From: Pseudomonadota bacterium
GTDB lineage: Bacteria > Pseudomonadota > Gammaproteobacteria > Xanthomonadales > Xanthomonadaceae
DNA: 12,829 bases
Assembly: GCA_023399815.1 (NCBI GenBank)
Contig: JAEWOJ010000125.1
Span: forward strand, 1 to 12,829
Direction: 5' to 3'
The notes under the pieces are model-generated. The model had not been told where the DNA came from. It did no database searches and saw nothing but the letters and a program-made list of their open reading frames with translations. Position 1 is the stretch's first letter. Each line of letters opens with the position of its first letter. Both the position numbers and the translations under genes were made by a program. Positions 5,773 through 12,829 of this stretch are shown here, piece after piece.

Positions 5773-7314
5773 ATGAATTCCCCCCTCGTGCTTCGTCCCG
5801 GCCACGTCCCGCTGGCGCAATGGCGGCAGGTCTATCGCGGCGCCAGCGTGCGCCTGGACGAATCGGCGCAGGCGGCCGTGCTGCGCAGCGCGCAGGTGGT
5901 CGAGGCCATCGTCGCCAGGGGCGAGCCGGTCTATGGCATCAACACCGGCTTCGGCAAGCTCGCCAGCGTGCGCATCGAGCGCGAGGATCTTGAAACCCTG
6001 CAGCGCAACATCGTGCTGTCGCACGCGGCCGGCGTCGGCGAGCCGATGCCGGCCAGCGTGGTGCGGCTGATGATGGCGCTCAAGCTCACCAGCCTGGCGC
6101 AGGGCGCCTCGGGCATCCGCCCGCAGACGCTGGCGCTGCTCGAAGCCATGCTGCAGAAGGACGTGGTGCCGGTGGTGCCGTGCCAGGGCTCGGTCGGCGC
6201 GTCCGGCGACCTCGCGCCACTGTCGCACCTGGCCAGCGTGATGATCGGCGTCGGCGAGGCCTTCGTCGGCGGCGTGCGCATGTCCGCCGAGCAGGCATTC
6301 AAGCAGGCCGGACTGGAACCGCTGGTGCTGGGCGCGAAGGAAGGCCTGGCGCTGCTCAACGGCACCCAGTACTCCACCGCCTACGCGCTGGCCGGGCTGT
6401 TCGAGATCGAGACCGTGTTCCAGGTCGCGCTGGTCACCGGCGCGCTGTCGGTGGAAGCGGCCAAGGGCTCGGACACGCCGTTCGACCCGCGCATCCACAG
6501 CATCCGCGGCCAGCGCGGGCAGATCGCCACTGCCGCCGCGCTGCGCACGCTGATGGCCGGTTCGGCGATCCGCGAATCGCACCGCGACAACGACGTGCGC
6601 GTGCAGGACCCGTACTGCCTGCGCTGCCAGCCGCAGGTGATGGGCGCGGCGTTCGACGTGATCCGGCAAGCGGCGACCACGCTGGAAATCGAGGCCAACG
6701 GCGTGTCCGACAACCCGCTGGTGTTCACCGACACCGGCGAAGCGCTGAGCGGCGGCAACTTCCACGCCGAGCCGGTGGCCTTCGCCGCCGACATGCTGGC
6801 GATGGCGGTCTGCGAAATCGGCTCGATCAGCGAGCGCCGCATCGCCATGCTGGTCGATCCGGCGCTGTCCGGCCTGCCGGCCTTCCTCACCCCGAAGCCC
6901 GGCCTGAACTCCGGTTTCATGATCCCGCAGGTCACCGCCGCGGCACTGGTGTCGGAGAACAAGCAGCGCGCCTACCCGGCCAGCGTCGATTCGATCCCGA
7001 CTTCGGCCAACCAGGAAGACCACGTGTCGATGGCCGCACACGGCGCGCGCCGCCTGATCGCGATGGCGGAGAACGCTGCCAACGTCATCGGCATCGAACT
7101 GCTGGCCGCCGCGCAGGGCTGCGACTTCCACGCCCCGCTGCGCTCCAGCGAGGCACTGGAGAAGGTGCGCGCCACCCTGCGCGCGCAGGTGCCGACGCTG
7201 CAGGACGATCGCTACTTCCATCCGGACATGGTGGCGGCTACCGACCTAGTGCGCAGTGGTGCGCTGGCCGAGGGGCTGCACGACGTACTGCCGCAGGTGC
7301 AGGTCACGCAGTAA
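5773..7314 (+). CDS. hutH: HutH, histidine ammonia-lyase
   Basis: This 513-residue enzyme catalyses the first step of the pathway, non-oxidative removal of ammonia from L-histidine to give trans-urocanate. It belongs to the aromatic amino-acid lyase family, which acts as a homotetramer. The self-formed MIO cofactor arises from A143-S144-G145 in GSVGASGDLAPLSHL. The catalytic tyrosine is Y54 in YGINTGFGKL. EANGVSDNPLVF and the later TSANQEDHVSMA segment are further family blocks. The length is near the usual 510. The ATG has GGAGTAA 5-11 nt upstream. An earlier in-frame ATG at 5659 lies inside the repeat element and would add 38 residues with no family resemblance, so it is not used. The gene follows hutI after a repeat-filled 156-nt gap and is presumably cotranscribed. 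Confidence 0.97.
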   Translation: MNSPLVLRPGHVPLAQWRQVYRGASVRLDESAQAAVLRSAQVVEAIVARGEPVYGINTGFGKLASVRIEREDLETLQRNIVLSHAAGVGEPMPASVVRLMMALKLTSLAQGASGIRPQTLALLEAMLQKDVVPVVPCQGSVGASGDLAPLSHLASVMIGVGEAFVGGVRMSAEQAFKQAGLEPLVLGAKEGLALLNGTQYSTAYALAGLFEIETVFQVALVTGALSVEAAKGSDTPFDPRIHSIRGQRGQIATAAALRTLMAGSAIRESHRDNDVRVQDPYCLRCQPQVMGAAFDVIRQAATTLEIEANGVSDNPLVFTDTGEALSGGNFHAEPVAFAADMLAMAVCEIGSISERRIAMLVDPALSGLPAFLTPKPGLNSGFMIPQVTAAALVSENKQRAYPASVDSIPTSANQEDHVSMAAHGARRLIAMAENAANVIGIELLAAAQGCDFHAPLRSSEALEKVRATLRAQVPTLQDDRYFHPDMVAATDLVRSGALAEGLHDVLPQVQVTQ

Positions 7315-7330
7315 GCACCTGATGCTTGAA

Positions 7331-7452
7331 GCCCCTCTCCCTCCGGGAGATGGGTTGGGGTGAGGGGCGAACGGAATCCAGATGGTTCAACCATCACTGA
7401 CTCCGCTCACCCCTCATCCGCCCTACGGGCACCTTCTCCCGGAGGGAGAAGG
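7331..7452. repeat. Inverted repeat element between hutH and hutG
   Basis: The left unit (7331-7368) is bounded by GCCCCTC and GAGGGGC and contains TCTCCC-TCC-GGGAGA. The right unit (about 7405-7452) contains CCTTCTCCC-GGA-GGGAGAAGG, a perfect 9-bp stem at 7431-7451. The two units are imperfect reverse complements of each other: both share the CTCCCTCCGGGAGA core and the GGGGTGAG end in opposite orientation. Elements of this kind are abundant in many proteobacterial genomes. It occupies most of the 197-nt hutH-hutG gap. It could act as an internal attenuator or an RNA-processing site, but the sequence alone does not show this. Confidence 0.75.
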
Positions 7453-7511
7453 GAAAAGCCATCACCCTCACCGCAACCCGCCCGCTCCTGCCAACGAACA
7501 CAGGTTCGTAG

Positions 7512-8357
7512 ATGACCCAACACCCCGACTGGCTCCAACTCCACCAGGGCGACGCCCCGCTGATCGTCAGCTTCCCTCACACCGGCAGCGACCTGCCCGG
7601 CGAACTGGCCGACCGCTTCGTCTCGCCGTGGCTGGCGCGGCGCGATGCCGACTGGTGGGTGCACGAGCTGTACGCCTTCGCTCGCGAACTCGGCGCCACC
7701 ACCGTGCGCTCGACGATCTCGCGCTCGGTGATCGACCTCAACCGCGATCCGTCCGGCGCCTCGCTGTACCCCGGCCAGAACACCACCGGCCTGTGCCCGT
7801 TGACCACCTTCGACAACCAGCCGCTGTACCGCGCCGGCATGGAACCGGACGAAGCGGAAATCGCGCGCCGCCGCGACACCTGGTTCGCGCCCTACCACGC
7901 CACGCTGGCCGCGCAGATCGCGCGGCTGCGGCAACGCCACGGCACCGTGGTCGTCTATGACGCGCATTCGATCCGCTCGCACATCCCGCATCTGTTCGAC
8001 GGCGAACTGCCACAGTTCAACATCGGTACGGCAGGCCCATCAGGAGCCGCCGACACCTCCTGCGACAACGCACTGACCGACGTAGTCGAGAACCTGTGCG
8101 CGCTGAGCGGCCTGCCCCACGTGCGCAACGGCCGCTTCAAGGGCGGCTGGATCACCCGCCACTACAGCGACATCCCCGGCGGCGTGCACACCTTGCAGAT
8201 GGAGCTGGCCTGCCGCGGCTACATGCACGAGCCGGCGACCATCGACGAGGGCAACTGGCCCACGCCCTACAGCCCCGACCACGCCACCCCGGTGCGCGAC
8301 ACCCTGCAACAGGTACTGCGCGCCTGCCTTGACTTTGCTTCCCGGAGAGACGCATGA
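7512..8357 (+). CDS. hutG: HutG, N-formylglutamate deformylase
   Basis: This 281-residue protein belongs to the N-formylglutamate amidohydrolase family. It hydrolyses N-formyl-L-glutamate to glutamate and formate, the last step of the five-step route, and depends on the product of HutF. Conserved blocks are VSFPHTGS (19-26), SVIDLNRDPSG (72-82), VVYDAHSIRS (147-156), GGWITRHY (211-218) and LQMELACRGYM (228-238). The histidines and aspartates in them are the likely metal ligands. It is not the arginase-like formiminoglutamase that is also named HutG in enterobacteria. The ribosome binding site is weak (AGG at 7502-7504, 7 nt before the ATG). The stop codon overlaps the hutU start in ATGA, pointing to translational coupling. 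Confidence 0.95.
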   Translation: MTQHPDWLQLHQGDAPLIVSFPHTGSDLPGELADRFVSPWLARRDADWWVHELYAFARELGATTVRSTISRSVIDLNRDPSGASLYPGQNTTGLCPLTTFDNQPLYRAGMEPDEAEIARRRDTWFAPYHATLAAQIARLRQRHGTVVVYDAHSIRSHIPHLFDGELPQFNIGTAGPSGAADTSCDNALTDVVENLCALSGLPHVRNGRFKGGWITRHYSDIPGGVHTLQMELACRGYMHEPATIDEGNWPTPYSPDHATPVRDTLQQVLRACLDFASRRDA

Positions 8358-10021
8358 CCCGCCACGATCCTTCCCGCAGCCCGCGCGCACCGCGCGGCAA
8401 CACGCTCAACTGCAAGTCCTGGCAGACCGAGGCGCCGTTCCGCATGCTGCAGAACAACCTCGACGCCGAAGTGGCCGAGGACCCGGCGTCGCTGGTGGTC
8501 TACGGCGGCATCGGCCGCGCCGCGCGCGACTGGGAGAGCTACGACAAGATCCTCGAGACGCTCAAGCGCCTGGACGACGACCAGACCCTGCTGGTGCAGT
8601 CCGGCAAGCCGGTCGGCGTGTTCCCCACCCACCCCGACGCGCCGCGCGTGCTGATCGCCAACTCCAACCTGGTACCGCACTGGGCCAACTGGGAGCACTT
8701 CAACGAGCTCGATAAGAAGGGCCTGATGATGTACGGCCAGATGACGGCCGGCTCGTGGATCTACATCGGCTCGCAGGGCATCGTGCAGGGCACCTACGAG
8801 ACCTTCGTCGAGATGGGCCGCCAGCACTACGGCGGCAGCCTCACCGGCAAGTGGATACTCACCGCCGGCCTCGGCGGCATGGGCGGCGCGCAGCCGCTGG
8901 CCGCCTCGCTGGCCGGCGCCAGCAGCCTGACCATCGAATGCCGCCAGAGCAGCATCGACTTCCGCCTGCGCACCCGCTATGTGGACGAACAGGCCACCGA
9001 CATCGACGACGCACTGGCACGCATCGCCAAATACACTGCCGCCGGCGAAGCCAAGTCGATCGCCCTGCTCGGCAACGCCGCCGAGATCCTGCCCGAACTG
9101 GTGCGCCGCGGCGTGCGCCCGGACTGCGTCACCGACCAGACCAGCGCCCACGACCCGGTGCACGGCTACCTGCCGATCGGCTGGACGGTGGAACAGTGGC
9201 TGGCCGAACAGAAGGCAAACCCGGAGAAGGTACGCGACGCCGCCAAGGCCGCCATGCGCGTGCACGTGGAGGCCATGCTCGCTTTCCACGCACAGGGCAT
9301 CCCGACCGTGGATTACGGCAACAACATCCGCCAGATGGCCTTCGACGAAGGCCTGAAGAACGCGTTCGACTTCCCCGGCTTCGTGCCCGCCTACGTACGC
9401 CCGCTGTTCTGCCGCGGCGTCGGCCCGTTCCGCTGGGTGGCGCTCAGCGGCGACCCGGAGGACATCTACAGGACCGACGCCAAGGTCAAGGAAATCATCG
9501 CCGACGCCCCGCACCTGCACCGCTGGCTGGACATGGCGCGCGAGCGCATCAGCTTCCAGGGCCTGCCGGCGCGCATCTGCTGGGTCGGCCTGGGCCTGCG
9601 CCACACGCTCGGCCTGGCGTTCAACGAGATGGTGCGCAATGGCGAACTGAAGGCGCCGGTGGTGATCGGCCGCGACCACCTGGATTCCGGCAGCGTCGCC
9701 TCGCCCAACCGCGAGACCGAGGCGATGCGGGACGGCTCGGACGCCGTGTCCGACTGGCCGTTGCTCAACGCCATGCTCAACGTGGCCGGCGGCGCGACCT
9801 GGGTGAGCCTGCACCACGGTGGCGGCGTCGGCATGGGCTACAGCCAGCACTCCGGCGTGGTCATCGTCTGCGACGGCAGCGAGGCCGCCGACCAGCGCAT
9901 CGCCCGCGTGCTGTGGAACGATCCCGGCACCGGCGTCATGCGCCACGCCGATGCTGGCTACGACATCGCCATCGACTGCGCAAAGGAAAAGGGGCTGGAT
10001 TTGCCGGGGATTCTCGGCTGA
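8354..10021 (+). CDS. hutU: HutU, urocanate hydratase
   Basis: This 555-residue urocanase adds water to urocanate to form 4-imidazolone-5-propionate, with a tightly bound NAD+ acting as electrophile. The glycine-rich nucleotide loop GLGGMGGAQPLA starts at G172. The urocanase signature FQGLPARICWVGLG contains the conserved active-site cysteine C409 (Cys410 in the Pseudomonas enzyme). The length is standard for the family. GGAGAG at 8344-8349 precedes the ATG by 4 nt, and the ATG overlaps the hutG stop by 4 bp. It is the last gene of the rightward operon and is followed by hairpins that probably end transcription. Placing hutU after hutG rather than next to hutH is an order variant and does not change the pathway. 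Confidence 0.98.
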   Translation: MTRHDPSRSPRAPRGNTLNCKSWQTEAPFRMLQNNLDAEVAEDPASLVVYGGIGRAARDWESYDKILETLKRLDDDQTLLVQSGKPVGVFPTHPDAPRVLIANSNLVPHWANWEHFNELDKKGLMMYGQMTAGSWIYIGSQGIVQGTYETFVEMGRQHYGGSLTGKWILTAGLGGMGGAQPLAASLAGASSLTIECRQSSIDFRLRTRYVDEQATDIDDALARIAKYTAAGEAKSIALLGNAAEILPELVRRGVRPDCVTDQTSAHDPVHGYLPIGWTVEQWLAEQKANPEKVRDAAKAAMRVHVEAMLAFHAQGIPTVDYGNNIRQMAFDEGLKNAFDFPGFVPAYVRPLFCRGVGPFRWVALSGDPEDIYRTDAKVKEIIADAPHLHRWLDMARERISFQGLPARICWVGLGLRHTLGLAFNEMVRNGELKAPVVIGRDHLDSGSVASPNRETEAMRDGSDAVSDWPLLNAMLNVAGGATWVSLHHGGGVGMGYSQHSGVVIVCDGSEAADQRIARVLWNDPGTGVMRHADAGYDIAIDCAKEKGLDLPGILG

Positions 10022-10039
10022 TCCGAGGCAGGCAAATGG

Positions 10040-10058
10040 CTCTCCCCATCGTGGAGAG
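10040..10058. terminator. Small hairpin after hutU
   Basis: CTCTCC (10040-10045) and GGAGAG (10053-10058) form a 6-bp stem with a 7-nt loop, 18 nt after the hutU stop. It has no T-tract, so it is at best a minor part of the terminator region formed with the stronger hairpin downstream. Confidence 0.35.
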
Positions 10059-10074
10059 AGCAATCGCGTCACAC

Positions 10075-10107
10075 CAGCATGGCCTTCCCTCCGGGAAGGC
10101 CATGCTG
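10075..10107. terminator. Strong hairpin between hutU and the DoxX-family gene, probable bidirectional terminator
   Basis: CAGCATGGCCTTCCC (10075-10089) and its exact reverse complement (10093-10107) form a perfect 15-bp stem with a 3-nt loop. It lies between two convergent genes, 53 nt after the hutU stop and just beyond the stop of the leftward DoxX-family gene. There is no clear T-run on either side. That is common in GC-rich genomes, but it leaves the intrinsic-terminator call as an inference. Confidence 0.75.
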
Positions 10108-10115
10108 CTTCCATG

Positions 10116-10535
10116 TCACGCCTTGCGCCCGGTCAGCGCGTAACGCCCGCCCCCTGTCACCACCAGCAGCAACAGGCCACCGGCAATGGACAGGTTCTTC
10201 AGGAACTGGGTCACGTTCATCGCGCGATCGGCGCCTTCCATGTTCCAGAACGCATGGCCGAGTATCCCGGTCCCCAGCACGAACGGGACGAACAACAATG
10301 CCAGCAGCCGCACCTGGATGCCCAGCACCAAGGCGATGCCGGCCAGGAATTCCATGCATACCGCCACCACGGCCGCCACCTCCGGCAGTGGCGCGTGCAG
10401 CGACGCCATGTAGCCGACCGTGCCCTGGAAGTCGGTCAGCTTGCCCCAGCCCGATACCACGAACAGCACCATCGACATGATCCGCGCCAGCAGGATCAGC
10501 CCATCGCGGTTCCGCTCTCCCCATCCTTCCAGCAT
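10116..10535 (-). CDS. DoxX-family inner-membrane protein
   Basis: This 139-residue hydrophobic protein has four predicted membrane helices at about 12-30, 52-72, 75-95 and 115-129. It opens with the family-typical pattern in which the first helix ends in SGWGKLTDFQGT (28-39). MEFLAGIALVLG (61-72) and the GHAFWNM segment (93-99) are also characteristic of DoxX/YphA-like proteins. The family is widespread and biochemically poorly defined; some members are linked to thiosulfate:quinone oxidoreductase or to redox stress. The start is ATG with AGGAGG 5 nt upstream, a strong ribosome binding site. Longer in-frame starts lack one. It converges with hutU and diverges from the CocE-like gene. No role in histidine use is evident. 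Confidence 0.9.
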   Translation of the reverse strand: MLEGWGERNRDGLILLARIMSMVLFVVSGWGKLTDFQGTVGYMASLHAPLPEVAAVVAVCMEFLAGIALVLGIQVRLLALLFVPFVLGTGILGHAFWNMEGADRAMNVTQFLKNLSIAGGLLLLVVTGGGRYALTGRKA

Positions 10536-10669
10536 GGCACCCTCCTGATTGTTTGGCGTATTTGATGACCGCGTTTGTATACACGATCCGAGTGCCGGCA
10601 AGCACCCGGATCGGTCATATCACGCCCGCGATGTGGTATCCAGACGCATCCTTCGCTCACCAACCGTCC
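10536..10669. promoter_or_regulatory. Divergent promoter region of the DoxX and CocE-like genes with a HutC-like palindrome
   Basis: This 134-nt gap must hold promoters for two divergent genes. It contains TGTATACA (10576-10583), a perfect 8-bp palindrome of GntR type (GTA-TAC). Read as the 12-mer TTGTATACACGA (10575-10586), it matches the presumed HutC operator at 10 of 12 positions. I cannot place -35/-10 pairs with confidence. Binding by HutC is speculative: the half-site spacing is two bases shorter than in the hutF-hutI site. Confidence 0.4.
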
Positions 10670-12829
10670 ATGTCCCTGTCGCGCCTGCTCGGCCTGCTGC
10701 TGTTGCTCGCCACCGGAACCGCCTTCGCCCAGCCGGTGACCGTCCCCGTGCCGGCGCACCTGCTCGATGACGGCATGGACGCGGCCATGCCCGGTTTCGC
10801 CCGGCAGGTGATGGCGCGCTACCGCGACGAGGACCGCGCACGTTACCTGGGCGCGCTGTTCCGCCTGCAGTCGGCCGCGGGCCAGTACCCGCAGGCGGTC
10901 GCCAGCATCCACGCGCTGCGCCAGTTGCGCAGCGATGCCGCCGGCCAGCCGCCGCTGTTCCTGCAGTACGAAATCCACGCCCGTGCGAAACAACGCCAGA
11001 CCAGCAGCCGTGTGCCATATGCCAATGCCTGGCAGCAGGCATTCGCCGAACGGTTCGGCGCGCTCGACGACCGCACCGCCCTTCAGGCCGAGTTCGCCTT
11101 CGGCGGCTGGCTGCCGCGCATGCGAGACGAACTGGACGCGCAGATCGCCAGCGTCCGCGGCAAGCAGCGCCTGTCCATCGACGAAGCCGTCGCCCTGATC
11201 CGCGCGTGGCAGGTGCACGACGCCTACGCCGCGTTCCAGCCGCACTTCGCCAACGCCCTGACGGCGGACGACGCGCGACGCTACGCGATCGACCGCGACG
11301 CCATGGTGCGCACGCCGGATGGCGCGGAGCTGGCCGCGCTGGTGGTGCGCCCGGCCAAGGCGCCGCCGCTGCCGGTACTGCTCACCTTCACCCTCTACGC
11401 CAACGACGACTGGGCCTGGGCCGATGCCAAGAAGATGGCCGCGCATGGCTATGCCGGCGTGGTCGCCTACAGCCGCGGCAAAGGCCGCAGCCGCGACACC
11501 ATCGTCCCCTACGAACACGACGGCGCCGATGCCGCGGCGGCGGTCGCCTGGGCGGCGGCGCAGCCGTGGAGCGACGGCCGCGTCGGCATGTACGGCGGCA
11601 GCTACAGCGGCTACACGCAATGGGCCGCGCTCAAGCAGCGGCCGCCCGCGCTGAAGGCCATCGCCACCTCGGCGACGGCGGCGCCCGGCATCGACATCCC
11701 GATGGAAGGCGGCGTCTTCCTCAACTTCCTGTACCCGTGGCCCTTCTATGTGGCCGGCAACCGTGCGCTGGACGACGCCACCTACGACGACAGCCAACGC
11801 TGGGAAACGCTCAACCGCGAGTGGTACCGCAGCGGCCGCGCCTACCGCGACCTGCCGCGCATCGACGGCGCCGCCAACCCGGTGTTCGAACGCTGGCTGC
11901 AGCACCCGGCGTACGACGGCTATTGGCAGGCGATGACCCCGCAGGGACGCGAATTCGCCGCCATCGACATCCCGGTACTGGTCACCACCGGCTATTTCGA
12001 CGGCGCGCAGATCGGCGCCCTGCACTACTTCCGCGAGCACCTGCGCCAGTGCCCGGACGCCGACCACACCCTGCTGATCGGCCCCTACGAGCACTTCAGC
12101 ATGCAGACCGGCGTGCCGCCGGTGGTGCAGGGCTACACGCTGGACGCATCCGCGCGCCAGGACCTGCAGGCGCTGCGCCTGGCCTGGTTCGACCATGTGT
12201 TCAAGGGCGCGCCCAAGCCGGAGCTGCTGGCCGACCGCGTCAACTGGCAGGTGATGGGCGCCGACCGCTGGCGGCACGCGCCCACGCTCGAAGCAATGGC
12301 CACGCGCAGCGAACGCCTGTACCTGCTGCCCGGCGACGCCTCGCATCGGCTGGCGAACGCACCATCCGCCAATGCCGTCACCGTCCAGCGCGTCGATTTC
12401 AGCGACCGTAGCGATGCCGGCTGGACGCCCCCGCCCACCGTGCTCAACCGCGAACTCAACCCGCACGCCGGGCTGGTGTTCCGCAGCGAGCCGATGCCGC
12501 ACGACACCGAACTGGCCGGACCGTTCACCGGCGAACTCGACTTCATCCTCAACAAGGCCGATGCCGACATCGCCATCGGCATCTACGAACAGACCGCCGC
12601 CGGCGACTACCTCGACCTGGCCTGGTGGCTGCAACGCCTGAGCCACGCCGGCGACCGCAGCCACCGGCAACTGCTGCAGCCCGGCACGCGCCAACGCGTG
12701 CGCATCGCCGACACCCGCCTGCTCGGCCGCCGCCTTGCCGCCGGCAGCCGGCTGGTCGTCACCCTCGGCGTCGTCAAGCAACCCGACCGCCAGCTCAACC
12801 TCGGCAGCGGCAAGCCGCCGGCCGACGAA
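10670..12829 (+). CDS. Secreted CocE/NonD-type (peptidase S15-like) alpha/beta hydrolase, 3' end cut by window
   Basis: The open frame runs 720 codons to the window edge without a stop, so the C-terminus is missing. A signal peptide is visible: RLLGLLLLLATGTAFA, with cleavage likely after A20. A helical region at about 22-205 precedes the hydrolase core. The core shows the nucleophile motif GMYGGSYSGYTQW (S311), the acid in TTGYFDGAQIG (D444) and the histidine in GPYEHFSM (H475), a complete triad. The last ~120 residues (NRELNPHAGLVF onward) fit the start of the beta-sandwich domain that follows the core in X-Pro dipeptidyl-peptidase/CocE proteins. Substrate is unknown: the family cleaves acyl-ester or proline-containing peptide bonds. 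I chose ATG 10670 because it places the signal peptide at the N-terminus. An in-frame ATG at 10631 would add 13 residues. Neither start has a clear ribosome binding site. Confidence 0.88.
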   Translation, partial: MSLSRLLGLLLLLATGTAFAQPVTVPVPAHLLDDGMDAAMPGFARQVMARYRDEDRARYLGALFRLQSAAGQYPQAVASIHALRQLRSDAAGQPPLFLQYEIHARAKQRQTSSRVPYANAWQQAFAERFGALDDRTALQAEFAFGGWLPRMRDELDAQIASVRGKQRLSIDEAVALIRAWQVHDAYAAFQPHFANALTADDARRYAIDRDAMVRTPDGAELAALVVRPAKAPPLPVLLTFTLYANDDWAWADAKKMAAHGYAGVVAYSRGKGRSRDTIVPYEHDGADAAAAVAWAAAQPWSDGRVGMYGGSYSGYTQWAALKQRPPALKAIATSATAAPGIDIPMEGGVFLNFLYPWPFYVAGNRALDDATYDDSQRWETLNREWYRSGRAYRDLPRIDGAANPVFERWLQHPAYDGYWQAMTPQGREFAAIDIPVLVTTGYFDGAQIGALHYFREHLRQCPDADHTLLIGPYEHFSMQTGVPPVVQGYTLDASARQDLQALRLAWFDHVFKGAPKPELLADRVNWQVMGADRWRHAPTLEAMATRSERLYLLPGDASHRLANAPSANAVTVQRVDFSDRSDAGWTPPPTVLNRELNPHAGLVFRSEPMPHDTELAGPFTGELDFILNKADADIAIGIYEQTAAGDYLDLAWWLQRLSHAGDRSHRQLLQPGTRQRVRIADTRLLGRRLAAGSRLVVTLGVVKQPDRQLNLGSGKPPADE

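Noticed and set aside
3532..7221. A 1229-codon open frame on the minus strand running across hutF, hutI and hutH
   Set aside because: It is antisense to three well-identified enzymes, and its translation is a low-complexity mix rich in His, Gln, Arg, Val and Gly, typical of the complement of GC-rich coding DNA. For its last part it is also an out-of-frame shadow of hutF.
5612..7452. CRISPR-like array suggested by recurring short repeats in the hut operon
   Set aside because: The repeats are hairpin-forming, occur in inverted pairs of different families, and have no regular spacer units or cas genes.
8267..10114. A 615-codon minus-strand open frame opposite hutU
   Set aside because: hutU on the plus strand is unmistakable (active-site Cys, NAD loop, ATGA coupling). 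The antisense product has no recognisable motif and shadow-like composition.
10536..10601. Longer N-terminus for the DoxX-family gene
   Set aside because: The upstream in-frame start has no ribosome binding site and would run through the regulatory palindrome. AGGAGG directly precedes the ATG at 10535.
10496..12781. A 761-codon minus-strand open frame opposite the CocE-like gene
   Set aside because: Same shadow composition. The plus strand has a signal peptide and a full Ser-Asp-His triad in one uninterrupted frame over the same DNA.

Overview
The window is a chromosomal segment of a GC-rich gammaproteobacterium. The family Xanthomonadaceae (Stenotrophomonas, Pseudoxanthomonas, Lysobacter, Luteimonas or Xanthomonas type) fits best. 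This placement is an inference from three things: strong G/C bias at third codon positions, short dispersed hairpin repeats of the 'gtaggagcgacgccagtcgcgac' kind, and the gene content. Long shadow frames on both strands come from the same GC bias. There are no tRNA or rRNA genes, no CRISPR array, and no transposase or phage gene.

Layout. Positions 1-193 are intergenic and hold one repeat. A PLP-homeostasis protein of the YggS/PLPBP family follows (194-982, +), then a membrane-anchored protein with an Mrr-type restriction-endonuclease-like domain (1067-2125, +). That gene converges on hutC across a long inverted repeat. The core of the window, 2213-10021, is a complete histidine-utilisation (hut) locus. 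hutF and hutC run leftward (hutF first, hutC 19 nt behind it). hutI, hutH, hutG and hutU run rightward. The two arms diverge from a 61-nt gap that carries one perfect palindrome, TTGTATATACAA, a good candidate for the HutC operator. After hutU and a strong hairpin come a leftward DoxX-family membrane protein (10116-10535) and a rightward secreted CocE/NonD (S15-type) alpha/beta hydrolase, which runs off the window end.

How the genes work together. HutH deaminates histidine to urocanate. HutU hydrates urocanate to imidazolonepropionate. HutI opens the ring to N-formimino-L-glutamate. HutF deiminates this to N-formyl-L-glutamate, and HutG deformylates that to glutamate and formate. This is the five-step Pseudomonas-type route, not the four-step formiminoglutamase route. 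Every enzyme keeps its key active-site residues. HutC, whose known inducer in this family is urocanate, would control both arms and its own gene from the shared gap. No histidine/urocanate transporter and no hutD lie in the window.

Unusual points. Every larger gap in the right-hand arm is occupied by an inverted-repeat element, and one of them supplies the hutI stop codon. The hutC stop lies in a 14-bp-periodic repeat that extends into the gene. A 10/12 match to the presumed HutC operator lies between the DoxX and CocE-like genes. The Mrr-like membrane protein has an unusual three-part architecture. I see no clear sign of a wholly new system. The Mrr-like protein and the possible wider HutC regulon are the best leads.
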